In this document: one piece after another, positions 8,475-16,856 of the stretch
Layout of the letters: each line of letters begins with the position of its first letter
Numbering within the stretch: the stretch's first letter is position 1
NCBI RefSeq assembly: GCF_947497935.1
Contig: NZ_CANMIO010000001.1
Coordinates: 62,001 to 126,000, forward strand
DNA length: 64,000 bases
Reading direction: 5' to 3'
DNA from: an uncultured Shewanella sp.
GTDB lineage: Bacteria; Pseudomonadota; Gammaproteobacteria; Enterobacterales; Shewanellaceae
The notes under the pieces: generated by a model
The model's input: only the letters and a program-made list of their open reading frames with translations
Told to the model about the DNA's origin: nothing
Database searches by the model: none
Made by a program: the position numbers and the translations under genes

Positions 8475-9218
8475 ATGTCAGATTTTCAAGTTTTACACCA
8501 AACCCAAGATGAATATGGTCCACTTATCGTCCTCGAAGATAAGGAAACAAGGATCCTCGCTTTTGGCGAAAATGATGAGCAGAGTAAGTTACTCAAGGCT
8601 ACGCCCCACATCCCACAGCACACCTATGTGCAAGCCATGCTACTGGTGTTGCTATATAGCCAACCTAAGAGCGCTATCGTACTCGGTCTTGGTGGTGGTG
8701 GACTTATCCATGCACTGCGCCACTTCGATGCAGGGATTAAGCTCACCGCTGTTGAGTTACGTGCAGATGTGATTGAGCTGGCTAAACGTTACTTCCAACT
8801 GCCGCTCAGTAAAAAGCTTAAAGTGATCAATCAAGATGCCAAGCTATTTCTTGGATCTGGCGATCATAAGCGGGTCGATGTGATCTTTGCCGATATTTAT
8901 AGCGCAGAGGGTGTCGATGCAGCTCAGGTGTCTGAGTCCTTTATTGCGCAATGTGCCGCCTTGATTAAGGCCGACGGTTATCTAGTATTGAACTGTTGGA
9001 AAGAGCACAGCCAGAACCGTGAACTGCTTGCTTACCTCAATATGCATTTCGTCGAGGTGCGCGCCTGCCTAACGGGTAGTGGTAACTGGGTGGTATTTGC
9101 GGGTAAGGCTAAGCGAGAGATAAGTGCTAGCGGTCTAAAAACCAAGGCGCAGGCGTTATCGCAACAACTGGACTTTCAGCTCGGCAGATCCCTGACACGA
9201 TTCGACGTTTGGCAATAA
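8475..9218 (+). CDS. Spermidine-synthase-like methyltransferase-fold protein
   Basis: About 247 residues with a spermidine synthase/SAM-binding Rossmann core: AIVLGLGGGGLIHALRHFD (glycine-rich motif), LTAVELRADVIELA, then DVIFADIYSAEG. It lacks clear polyamine-synthase flanking signatures, so aminopropyl transfer is not established. I chose ATG 8475 because GGAG (8466-8469) precedes it and a TATAAT box (8445-8450) would start RNA after an upstream in-frame start at 8436. It stands alone, and a hairpin follows the stop. Confidence 0.8.
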   Translation: MSDFQVLHQTQDEYGPLIVLEDKETRILAFGENDEQSKLLKATPHIPQHTYVQAMLLVLLYSQPKSAIVLGLGGGGLIHALRHFDAGIKLTAVELRADVIELAKRYFQLPLSKKLKVINQDAKLFLGSGDHKRVDVIFADIYSAEGVDAAQVSESFIAQCAALIKADGYLVLNCWKEHSQNRELLAYLNMHFVEVRACLTGSGNWVVFAGKAKREISASGLKTKAQALSQQLDFQLGRSLTRFDVWQ

Positions 9219-9616
9219 GCCAAATCTATATCCAAGGCTGAATTCAAAGCAAAAAGCTGAATAATGCTCTGTAGATATTGGTTTTAGTCACTTTATCCCG
9301 CTAACTCGTGTAAGTGTTAGCGGGCTTAACCTAAAACACTTAATCGATTTTTCCTTAATGCGTGCCTAAAAGCGCAATTTTTCCTCAACTTCCTTCTTCA
9401 TAGTCATACCTAACTGCTTAATATCGCTGACTTGTTAATCCTATTCGGAAAATTAGATTAGAATGATAGCTTTTACCCGTTATCATAAATTTCCGACCTC
9501 CGTTACTATTCTTCCATCGAAAACGAACTGGCTTTAAGAGACTCATCATCACTCATTCAGTTTGTTGAATTTAAAGAAATAGTATTTTCAACTTTAATTT
9601 TAAAACGGAGCATTAC
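9219..9616. other. 398-base intergenic region upstream of ahpC
   Basis: It contains a 9-bp hairpin CCCGCTAAC/GTTAGCGGG (9297-9305, 9316-9324), possibly a weak terminator of the upstream gene although no T run follows. The rest is AT-rich. GATAG...TATC (about 9464-9485) vaguely recalls an OxyR-type half site, which would fit ahpC, but the match is poor. Confidence 0.5.
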
Positions 9617-10186
9617 ATGCATCAGTCAATCATCAACTCTACAATCAAGCCATTCTCTGCAACTGCTTTTCACAAAGGTGATTTCCACCCAGTGACTGAG
9701 CAAGATCTTCTAGGCAAGTGGTCTGTTGTTTTCTTCTACCCAGCTGACTTCACATTCGTATGCCCAACAGAACTAGGCGACATGGCTGACCATTACGAGA
9801 AGCTACAGTCTATGGGTGTTGAAGTTTACTCAGTATCGACTGACACTCACTTTACTCATAAGGCATGGCACTCAAGCTCTGACACAATCGGTAAAATCCA
9901 GTACCCAATGATTGGCGACCCAACTGGTACTATCACACGTAACTTCGGTGTGATGATTGAGGAAGACGGTCTAGCACTACGCGGCACATTCGTTATCAAC
10001 CCTGAAGGCGAAATTAAAGTTGCTGAAGTACATGACCTAGGTATCGGTCGTAGCGCAGCAGAGCTAGTACGTAAAATCCAAGCGGCTCAGTATGTAGCGA
10101 CTCACGATGGTGAAGTTTGCCCAGCAGCATGGCAGCCAGGTGAAGAGACACTAGCTCCTTCAATTGACCTAGTTGGTAAGATTTAA
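9617..10186 (+). CDS. ahpC: AhpC, alkyl hydroperoxide reductase peroxiredoxin subunit
   Basis: This 189-residue typical 2-Cys peroxiredoxin reduces hydrogen peroxide, organic hydroperoxides and peroxynitrite. The peroxidatic Cys is residue 49 in FTFVCPTE, and the resolving Cys is residue 168 in [11 protein letters not shown]. Length and both motifs match E. coli AhpC. A Shine-Dalgarno ACGGAG precedes the ATG. ahpF follows after a 293-base gap carrying two hairpins. Codon use looks biased toward highly expressed patterns. Confidence 0.97.
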   Translation: MHQSIINSTIKPFSATAFHKGDFHPVTEQDLLGKWSVVFFYPADFTFVCPTELGDMADHYEKLQSMGVEVYSVSTDTHFTHKAWHSSSDTIGKIQYPMIGDPTGTITRNFGVMIEEDGLALRGTFVINPEGEIKVAEVHDLGIGRSAAELVRKIQAAQYVATHDGEVCPAAWQPGEETLAPSIDLVGKI

Positions 10187-10219
10187 TCGGTAAGATTGAA
10201 TTAGTTAAAAGATGATAGC

Positions 10220-10249
10220 GTGTTAGCGAGCCCCATCTCTCGCTAACAC
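10220..10249 (+). terminator. First hairpin in the ahpC-ahpF gap
   Basis: Perfect 11-bp stem GTGTTAGCGAG / CTCGCTAACAC with an 8-nt loop, 33 bases after the ahpC stop. No T run follows, so it may act as a 3' stability hairpin or weak terminator that keeps ahpC mRNA above ahpF mRNA. Confidence 0.5.
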
Positions 10250-10276
10250 AAGTCATCAAGAGAACTCATCTCCACG

Positions 10277-10312
10277 GTTCAGCCTAGTGTCCCCCTGTAA
10301 TCTAGGCTGAAC
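10277..10312 (+). terminator. Second hairpin in the ahpC-ahpF gap
   Basis: Perfect 11-bp stem GTTCAGCCTAG / CTAGGCTGAAC with a 14-nt loop, followed by AATCTCTT. It follows the first hairpin by 27 bases and could be a weak terminator or processing signal. Confidence 0.5.
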
Positions 10313-10479
10313 AATCTCTTACTGAACTGATATTTAAAAGAACAATCGCCAGACCGTACACACTTTTTATTTTCTCTATCATTTTTTATTTTTATCGCGA
10401 GTGCTAGGCATGCGCCGAGGGTTATTGCTGCCTGCAAAACGCGGATCTCAGATTAGCTTTAAGATATTTAGGAGTCATC

Positions 10480-12102
10480 ATGTTAGATGCAAACGTAAAG
10501 AATCAACTGAACACTTATTTGCAGAACCTCAAGCATCCAGTTGAGCTGCTTGTGTCTGTTGATGACAGTAAAAAAGCCCAAGAGCTTAAATCACTCGCGG
10601 CGGATATCGATAGCTTGTCTTCACTTATTTCGGTGAAAGAGCAATTAGGTGATCGCACCCCGTCGATGTCGGTGATTAACCCAGCTTTAGCTTCGCAAAT
10701 TACCTTTGCGGGTCTGCCAATGGGCCATGAGTTTACCTCACTAGTACTGGCGCTTTTGCACAGTGGTGGCCATCCAATTAAGCTTGAAGCCGATGTGATT
10801 GAGCAAATTCGTCAGCTACCGGGTGAATATCGCTTCGAGACCTACGTTTCTTTAAGTTGTCAGACTTGCCCTGAAGTGGTTCAGGCGCTGAACATGATGG
10901 CGGCGATTAACCCCAATATCACTAACGTGATGATTGACGGATCCTTGTTCCAAGACGAGGTTAACGAGCGCAATATCATGGCGGTGCCATCTGTGTACTT
11001 AAATGGTGAGCAGTTCTCTATGGGCGCCATCAGCACGGTTGAGATCTTAAATAAGCTTGATGTAACTGCCGCTGGTCGAAAGGCCGAGCAGCTCAATGAG
11101 AAAGAGCCATTCGAAGTGTTAGTGGTTGGTGGTGGTCCTGCGGGCGCATCGGCAGCAATTTACGCGGCACGTAAAGGCCTGCGCACGGGCATTGTGGCCG
11201 ATAAGTTTGGTGGTCAAGTTGCCGAAACCGTTGGCATCGAGAACTTTATCTCAGTTAAGGCGACCGAAGGTCCTAAGCTGGTGGCGAATCTTGAAGCCCA
11301 CGTACATGAATATGATGTCGATATCATGAACAATCAGCGTGCCTTAAGCCTTAAATCTGGCGAGTTATTTGAGCTGGAATTGGAAAGTGGCGCGGTGCTT
11401 CGTAGTAAAACGGTATTGCTTGCAACGGGGGCGCGCTGGCGTGAAATGAACGTCCCAGGTGAGCAAGAGTATCGCGGCAGTGGCGTAGCATACTGCCCAC
11501 ACTGTGATGGCCCGCTATTTAAAGGCAAGCGTGTTGCCGTTATCGGCGGTGGTAACTCTGGCATCGAAGCGGCAATCGACTTAGCCAATATTGTCGAGCA
11601 TGTTACTGTACTTGAGTTTGATACGACGTTGCGTGCAGATGAAGTGTTGCAGCGTAAAGCAAAGTCGATGGGCAATATCGATATCATTACTCAGGCGATG
11701 ACAACCGAAGTGACTGGCGATGGTAAGCGTGTTAATGGCCTTAACTATACCGATAGAGCAACGGGCGAGAGTCATCATGTAGAGTTAGCAGGTATCTTTG
11801 TACAGATAGGTTTAATGCCAAACTCAGAGTGGCTAAAAGACACTATAGATATGACGGCGCGCGGCGAGATTATTGTCGACGGTAAAGGCGAGACTTCGGT
11901 TCCCGGTATTTTTGCCGCAGGTGATGTGACCAACTCAGCCTACAAGCAGATCATTATTGCCATGGGGAGCGGTGCTACTGCGTCACTCGGCGCATTCGAT
12001 TACCTTATCCGTCACAATGTGGATGAGTCTCATACAAATAAAGTTGAGGGCTCTACACATAAGAAAGTTGAGGACTCTAACAGTGATAATGTTGCAGCTT
12101 AA
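10480..12102 (+). CDS. ahpF: AhpF, alkyl hydroperoxide reductase flavoprotein subunit
   Basis: This 540-residue NADH:peroxiredoxin oxidoreductase recycles AhpC. The N-terminal thioredoxin-like pair carries the redox motif CQTC (Cys127/Cys130). The FAD motif [19 protein letters not shown] starts near residue 209, the thioredoxin-reductase-type disulfide CPHC is at 339/342, the NADH motif is [11 protein letters not shown], and [16 protein letters not shown] binds FAD near the C-terminus. The last ~25 residues form a polar tail ([19 protein letters not shown]) longer than in E. coli AhpF (521 residues), likely disordered. AGGAG lies just before the ATG. Confidence 0.97.
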   Translation: MLDANVKNQLNTYLQNLKHPVELLVSVDDSKKAQELKSLAADIDSLSSLISVKEQLGDRTPSMSVINPALASQITFAGLPMGHEFTSLVLALLHSGGHPIKLEADVIEQIRQLPGEYRFETYVSLSCQTCPEVVQALNMMAAINPNITNVMIDGSLFQDEVNERNIMAVPSVYLNGEQFSMGAISTVEILNKLDVTAAGRKAEQLNEKEPFEVLVVGGGPAGASAAIYAARKGLRTGIVADKFGGQVAETVGIENFISVKATEGPKLVANLEAHVHEYDVDIMNNQRALSLKSGELFELELESGAVLRSKTVLLATGARWREMNVPGEQEYRGSGVAYCPHCDGPLFKGKRVAVIGGGNSGIEAAIDLANIVEHVTVLEFDTTLRADEVLQRKAKSMGNIDIITQAMTTEVTGDGKRVNGLNYTDRATGESHHVELAGIFVQIGLMPNSEWLKDTIDMTARGEIIVDGKGETSVPGIFAAGDVTNSAYKQIIIAMGSGATASLGAFDYLIRHNVDESHTNKVEGSTHKKVEDSNSDNVAA

Positions 12103-12123
12103 AGCGATTACTCGTTAATATGA

Positions 12124-12147
12124 AGCCAGCAGATGCTGGCTTTTTTA
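12124..12147 (+). terminator. Terminator of ahpF
   Basis: GCCAGC (12125-12130) pairs with GCTGGC (12135-12140), followed by TTTTTTA. Confidence 0.85.
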
Positions 12148-12169
12148 TTGGACGAGTTACAGAATAATA

Positions 12170-13294
12170 ATGATAAGTGAAGAGATCCTTTTGAAGTCAT
12201 ATAAGTACGAAACCAAGTTAAAGAAAGAAACCTTCACTATTTTAAAGCGCGGCACTTTATGGGCAACCTATGTCAGTTGCGTACTGCTATCTGTTGTGTT
12301 GTTAAATAGCTATTTTTTTGATGCTTCTTATCTTGAACTTTATTCGTTGCAATTTAAGTTTATCCCGCTATTTATCGTGCTTTTACTGGGCTTTATGACG
12401 ATAAAGCTCGCTGGATTTGAAAACGTGGGAGTAAGGCAAACATACCTCTATTTAACCTTGCTGGTTAGCGGTTGGGGTTATGTGCTTTATGGTTTAGCTC
12501 TGCTATCTGCCCAGAACATGCCGGGCATTGAGTCTTTAGCCGATATACTGGTGTTAGTGTTTGCACTGGCACTGTTTTCTAATCGAAATGTGATGGTATT
12601 AGCCATATTTCCTTTTTTAGCCTTTAGCGCTGCCTATCACTCTATACAGTATTCTCAGGTACTGGTTTACCCGCTGACTAAATTTATATGTTTTTTTGGC
12701 ATCATATTATCGGGCCAAAAAATTATCTCGGGTTGGTTTTTCAAAGCGGTGAGTCGTAACATTGAAAAAAAGAAATTGTTACAGCAGTTTAAGCGCCTAG
12801 CTATGATTGATGGCTTAACTAATATCAGTAATCGTCGCCACTTTGACGAGGTATTATCTCAAGAGATAAAAGCGTCACTTAGAGGTGAGCAGCCACTATC
12901 AATGATCATGGTCGATGTGGATTTTTTTAAACCTTTAAACGATAGCCTAGGCCATCAAATTGGCGATAAATACTTAAAAAAGGTCGCTAGCGTGTTAAAT
13001 AGCGTTGTAGAGCGGCCTAGAGATCTGGTTGCCCGTTACGGCGGAGAAGAGTTTGTGGTAGCACTTCCTGATACGGACTTAAAGGGCGCCATTAAGGTTG
13101 CACAAAAGATTAAGCAGGCAATAGCCGATGCAGAACTTGCACATCCAAGCTCATCAGTTTCAAACTACATAACGGTTTCGCAAGGCATAGCACAGTGGCA
13201 CAAGGGGCTGGAGCAGAATCAGCTACTAGAGGTCGCAGATCACTTGTTATACCAAGCCAAATCTACGGGGAGAGATCGCTACCTTTCAGATTAA
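12170..13294 (+). CDS. Membrane diguanylate cyclase (GGDEF)
   Basis: This 374-residue protein has about six N-terminal hydrophobic helices (roughly 30-190) and a C-terminal GGDEF domain. The active-site motif is RYGGEEFVVALP (about residues 288-299), and an inhibitory I-site RPRD sits five residues before it, so it should make cyclic-di-GMP and be product-inhibited. The metal-binding region MIMVDVDFFKPLND is intact. The membrane part is not one of the MASE domains I recognise, so the input signal is unknown. It is a single-gene unit following the ahpF terminator. Confidence 0.92.
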   Translation: MISEEILLKSYKYETKLKKETFTILKRGTLWATYVSCVLLSVVLLNSYFFDASYLELYSLQFKFIPLFIVLLLGFMTIKLAGFENVGVRQTYLYLTLLVSGWGYVLYGLALLSAQNMPGIESLADILVLVFALALFSNRNVMVLAIFPFLAFSAAYHSIQYSQVLVYPLTKFICFFGIILSGQKIISGWFFKAVSRNIEKKKLLQQFKRLAMIDGLTNISNRRHFDEVLSQEIKASLRGEQPLSMIMVDVDFFKPLNDSLGHQIGDKYLKKVASVLNSVVERPRDLVARYGGEEFVVALPDTDLKGAIKVAQKIKQAIADAELAHPSSSVSNYITVSQGIAQWHKGLEQNQLLEVADHLLYQAKSTGRDRYLSD

Positions 13295-13377
13295 AAATTT
13301 TATAGTCACGCCTTCACTGTAAAAGCGCTCTCAGAGTAGGGAGCTCTCTGAGAGGAACTTAGTCTGTAAACCGTCAG

Positions 13378-13602
13378 TTAGGCCGTAGTGTTAATATTGT
13401 GGCCAATATTACCCACAGGCGCCTTCGCCACTTCAGGGGCAGCCGCATTGATCAAGCTTAATGCAATCTCCCCTTGAACTTCTTGTTGATCTTTAGCCAT
13501 TTGAGCGACTTTTACGCCAACGCTACCATGACTCATGTTCGGTTCAATATTGGGGGCAGACAGTGAAATAGCCATAGCGGCCTCGATAAGTTGATTACTC
13601 AT
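13378..13602 (-). CDS. Small YjfB-like (putative motility) protein
   Basis: This 74-residue protein begins MSNQLIEAAMAISLS, has a central helix VGVKVAQMAKDQQEVQGE and ends GNIGHNINTTA. The helix plus a C-terminal G-x-N-I-N motif resembles the YjfB putative motility family of small proteins, often found near flagellar or chemotaxis genes, but no such genes are near here. It has no signal peptide or membrane helix. The family call is from pattern memory and should be treated as moderate. Confidence 0.6.
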   Translation of the reverse strand: MSNQLIEAAMAISLSAPNIEPNMSHGSVGVKVAQMAKDQQEVQGEIALSLINAAAPEVAKAPVGNIGHNINTTA

Positions 13603-13677
13603 TAATGTTACTCAGTTATCGGCGCGGCACATCATCGCTTGAGGGGTGTCGTGTTACAGAGTGTATCTTTTAAAACA

Positions 13678-14072
13678 AGGTCCTAGGTTCGAGGAAGAAC
13701 AAAGACGGAAAAGAAGGTGCTAGGAAAAACAAACGGCTGAGACGGTTCAAGCAAAGACGATAAGAGCCGGACGGCAAGCGGCCTAGGGAAGGTGACTGCG
13801 TCACTTACGGAAAGGAAAAGCAGGTTAGAGGGCCTAGGAAATGCAAAGAAAGGTCCTAGGAAAAAGCTGAGACGGGAAAGCATCTTCTTTTCTGTAGGTT
13901 GGGCTTTAGCCCATCAAGCTTACGATTTTATGTGCCAGTGTAGACGGCATAAATGCCGACCGACATTAAGCCATACAGCAGCAAAGGTGCTGTTTTGCTT
14001 TTGATTTTGCTAGCAGTTTCCTAGCAGGGCGTAGCCCGTCCTCGCAGCGTAGCGTCCTAGGATCTAGGTCCT
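13678..14072. repeat. Composite CTAG-rich repeat, copy A
   Basis: Modules in order: a purine-rich tract (about 13680-13880) punctuated by CCTAGG or CTAGGAAAA every 30-80 bases; a REP-like palindromic unit starting TGTAGGTTGGGCTTTAGCCC (13895) and containing GACGGCATAAATGCCGACC (13943-13961); then TTTCCTAGCAGGGCGTAGCC (from 14018) through CCTAGGATCTAGGTCC (14056-14071). The same modules recur at about 42135-42508 (copy B) and 53373-53693 (copy C). It lies between convergent transcription units and encodes nothing recognisable. Confidence 0.85.
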
Positions 14073-14079
14073 TGTTTAA

Positions 14080-14118
14080 GAAAACCAAGGCCTCAGCTTA
14101 ACCACAAGCTAAGGCCTT
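14080..14118 (-). terminator. Terminator of the thioredoxin/DsbD-like gene
   Basis: Imperfect stem AAGGCCTCAGCTT (14087-14099) with AAGCTAAGGCCTT (14106-14118). On the minus strand it is followed by GGTTTTCTT. Confidence 0.75.
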
Positions 14119-14129
14119 CGCTGAGCAAA

Positions 14130-15554
14130 CTATGACTTTGCAGCTTGAGCCTTCTCAATACCCTTGCGAATAAGGGTAATGATAAAGGTCAACACGATAG
14201 AGCTTAAGATAAGGCCAATCGCTAAGGCCACATTCTGCAACGCCGTAGGGTCGATTGCTAACATGCCACCTAGGCCTATCATCATAATGCCCGACATTAG
14301 CTTAAGAGTCTGGCCCTCTTTCTCTGTGAGCTTGCGCTTACCCAGCGATACACTGAAGGCGATAACAATACATGCCAGCGGGATAACATAAACCACGTTG
14401 TACATCACCAGATACATATAACGCTCAAACGTATCTAAGTCATGCATCGATAGCACGCTGGTGTAGATCATCGGAAAGCCTGCGGTGCAGAGCAGCTCAT
14501 AGGCATTGGCTAAGATAGATAACACCACAGTACCGGCAATCATGGCGGTCATGCTGCTGGCGCTGGTTAATTTGCCCATGCGTTTAATTAGGCCGGTTCG
14601 ATTTTCTGCCGACATAGATAGGGTGACTTCACCCTTGGTAAAGAAGTAGTCTTTTATGTTCACCGCGCCAGCTACCAGCGCTAACATGCCTGCGCCGAGA
14701 ATAATCCAGCCACCATCACTGCCTGCACCGAGAAGTTGGAAGATATTGAGCCAAGCGCTCATAAAGATGAAGTAGATAAAGCCTGAGAAGAATACGAAGA
14801 TCCCGCCGACAATCAGCATACGGGTACGGCTCTTGGCGTTAACCATAATTGAAAGCAAAAATAGCAATACGAAGAAGGCACAAGGGTTAAAGGCGTCGAC
14901 TCCCGCTAGCACCACTGTAAGTAAGGGGAGTGACATCTGCTCGGGGTGGACCACGCCTACCAGTGGTAGCTCAACAGGTTGAACATCTGAGCTGGCGATT
15001 TCGCTGGTGCTACCAAGGCCAAGATCGCATGTTCCTTCAGCACCGTCTTTGCCATCGCTTTCATTACATGTAGCAAATAACCCGCCAGCTGCTGGTGCAG
15101 CTGTGTACTTACCCTCTGCTTCTGGAGCGAGTTTTCCACCCAGTGAAACATAGTATGACTTTACACGCTGCACTAAAAACTCACCGGTAACAGCCTGGCT
15201 GGTATAACCGACCACCGCTTTTTCACCGCTGGCAAAATAGGGAACCGAGCGCGCCTCTGTGCCTGTCTGTTTGGCGACCTCTTGCCATACTTCCATGGTG
15301 TCTGGCGCTGTGATCATATGATCTTCAACTTCTAACCAAGGATAACGCTCGGGCAAGCTGTCGATAAAGGGGTGAGCCTCGGCGCAGTGGGGGCAGGTCT
15401 TAGACCAGAAGAAATAGAGTTTGACCTTAAGCTCTCCCTGAGCATTGGTGTAGTGCCAGATATTGTTTGTGGTTGTCGATTCCGTAGTGGCAAAACTGGG
15501 GAGAGAGAGACTCGATAGTAAAAGGGCAATAAAGAGAATAATAGACTTATGCAT
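14130..15554 (-). CDS. Thioredoxin-domain / DsbD-like transmembrane thiol-disulfide protein
   Basis: About 474 residues from ATG 15554; the Shine-Dalgarno GGAG lies 8 nt before it, favouring it over an upstream ATG at 15581. A signal peptide (MHKSIILFIALLLSSLSLPSFA) is followed by a periplasmic thioredoxin-like domain with the active site WSKTCPHC (Cys about 54 and 57 from this start) and then about six to eight membrane helices (about 205-470). These include a cytochrome-c-biogenesis/DsbD-like region (GVDAFNPCAFFVLLFLLSIM) with further conserved-looking Cys in LLCTAGFP. Such an arrangement suggests electron transfer across the membrane to periplasmic thiols. It differs from DsbD, whose thioredoxin domain is C-terminal. 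Confidence 0.85.
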   Translation of the reverse strand: MHKSIILFIALLLSSLSLPSFATTESTTTNNIWHYTNAQGELKVKLYFFWSKTCPHCAEAHPFIDSLPERYPWLEVEDHMITAPDTMEVWQEVAKQTGTEARSVPYFASGEKAVVGYTSQAVTGEFLVQRVKSYYVSLGGKLAPEAEGKYTAAPAAGGLFATCNESDGKDGAEGTCDLGLGSTSEIASSDVQPVELPLVGVVHPEQMSLPLLTVVLAGVDAFNPCAFFVLLFLLSIMVNAKSRTRMLIVGGIFVFFSGFIYFIFMSAWLNIFQLLGAGSDGGWIILGAGMLALVAGAVNIKDYFFTKGEVTLSMSAENRTGLIKRMGKLTSASSMTAMIAGTVVLSILANAYELLCTAGFPMIYTSVLSMHDLDTFERYMYLVMYNVVYVIPLACIVIAFSVSLGKRKLTEKEGQTLKLMSGIMMIGLGGMLAIDPTALQNVALAIGLILSSIVLTFIITLIRKGIEKAQAAKS

Positions 15555-15957
15555 AGGAACTCCGACAGACTGATTGGCCATGAGTTAAGCGTTTTTCGTT
15601 ACTAATACTCTATATTAATGATTCGTAAATGCTAAATTAATGTGTCGTTTTTGCAGCGGGAATCTCGAATCAATGACTTTTGGGAACTAGGGCCAATTTT
15701 CTGCCGAATAATTAAACTTTCTGCAATAATTGCAACAGCTTGATTAAGCTTTCATTGATGTAAGCGTTTATAGGGGAATGATTGCAAGCGTGTAGGGGGA
15801 TTTTGTTTAATAATAGTGGCTTATTCTTTCTGGCTGAGTGCCGTTATAAAAAAGCACTCAGCATTAGGTCGCTCATTTTGTAGTGAATATGTTATCGCCT
15901 TGCCTGGTTTGCATCACAGGGATCGCTTTTAGCGCATATAGCCATTGAGATGGTGGT
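15555..15957. other. Intergenic region, about 400 bases
   Basis: It holds the upstream region of the thioredoxin/DsbD-like gene and, at 15833-15862, a perfect 9-bp hairpin GCTGAGTGC / GCACTCAGC about 95 bases past the stop of the next minus-strand gene. No T run follows the stem on the minus strand. Nothing coding is supported. Confidence 0.5.
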
Positions 15958-16374
15958 TTACTCGGCCTTGCCTGCGATCTGAATAATTTGGTCGTCAGTC
16001 TCATCAGGGCACCAAGCAACGGATACGCTTCGAGTTATATCATTACTTGCGGTTAATATTCGAGTGATAACTGGTACAGAAAAGTTCGCTTTGTTAAGCT
16101 GGTTTTTGACTCTTTCGATGCGACGTTCTGCCAGCCACTTATTGTATTTTCGCTTCTCTTCAGTCGATTGATTCTGACTAACGCTAAATTCCAATAATAA
16201 ATAGCCTGTACCTGCCTGAGTATCTAGAGCAAGCTTATCGAGCAAAGAGGCGTACTGGCCTGCAAAATAGGAGCTATTTTTAGCGTAGGGAACATCAACA
16301 ATGTGAGTCTTATTATCACATTGTGCAACCGCGCTTCCTGCGAATAGTAAACAAACCGCGACTATAGATTTCAT
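15958..16374 (-). CDS. Periplasmic OmpA-like small protein
   Basis: About 138 residues from ATG 16374 (MKSIVAVCLLFAGSAVAQ), chosen because AAGGA lies 8 nt upstream; two longer starts exist. A signal peptide with an AVAQ cleavage site precedes a domain with the pattern of OmpA/MotB C-terminal folds: YNKWLAERRIERVKNQL, then a ...NDITRSVSVAW strand. The peptidoglycan-binding Asp/Arg pair is not clearly present, so binding is uncertain. It stands alone. Confidence 0.6.
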   Translation of the reverse strand: MKSIVAVCLLFAGSAVAQCDNKTHIVDVPYAKNSSYFAGQYASLLDKLALDTQAGTGYLLLEFSVSQNQSTEEKRKYNKWLAERRIERVKNQLNKANFSVPVITRILTASNDITRSVSVAWCPDETDDQIIQIAGKAE

Positions 16375-16856
16375 CTTGAACATCCTTGATAACATAAAAA
16401 TCTTTTGAAAAAAATCACACCATTAAAACTGTTGGTACTTTTAAATTCGAGGAGAATTTATGCCATTACTAACTGAAATGCAATCATCTTTAGATTAATA
16501 ATTCTAATGATGAAATAAGTGCTTTTTTGGCGTTAATTCACCGATGAAATTGCCCTTGATTATTTTGGGTAGGAAGCAATGTTAGGGACTACATATAGCA
16601 ATGGTGATTTAGCCCGCTTGATAGTTGCCTTTGACTGGAATGATTACTCAGAATCCTTAATAGAAGTGATTACTAAAAATGCTTGCTAGGTTCCATCGAT
16701 AGAAAGGGGCAATTAAAGCATCGATTTTTTTCATTAACACAAGTATGTTGGAGTCATGCGTATTGATTACCGAATAGGCTTATCTAGAACTCGCTTGAGC
16801 ATACAGATAGTTTATTGTTGTGAGAGCAAAGCAAGATACCTACTTAAGGAGTTGCA
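16375..16856. other. Intergenic region upstream of the GlpD-like gene
   Basis: A 482-base divergent spacer. It contains a very short reading frame at 16460-16498 with a strong ribosome binding site (listed separately). No repeat or clear operator was recognised. Confidence 0.5.
16460..16498 (+). other. Very short reading frame with strong Shine-Dalgarno (12 codons)
   Basis: CGAGGAGAATTT directly precedes ATG at 16460, and the frame MPLLTEMQSSLD ends at TAA 16496-16498. It may be a leader peptide, a gene remnant or chance. No attenuator hairpin is evident in the following 100 bases. Confidence 0.2.

Larger units (their letters stand above)
13603..14129. other. 527-base gap filled largely by composite repeat copy A
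   Basis: Apart from the promoter region of the YjfB-like gene (13603-13670), this gap is the repeat listed below plus the terminator of the thioredoxin/DsbD gene. No real gene is seen; frames here are by-products of the repeat. Confidence 0.7.

Noticed and set aside
8416..8772. A 118-codon plus-strand frame overlapping the spermidine-synthase-like gene
   Set aside because: It is a shadow frame over a well-supported gene.
9460..9490. An OxyR site before ahpC
   Set aside because: GATAG...TATC matches only part of the four-box OxyR pattern.
13792..14004. Frames within composite repeat copy A
   Set aside because: They run across repeat modules that also occur elsewhere out of frame.
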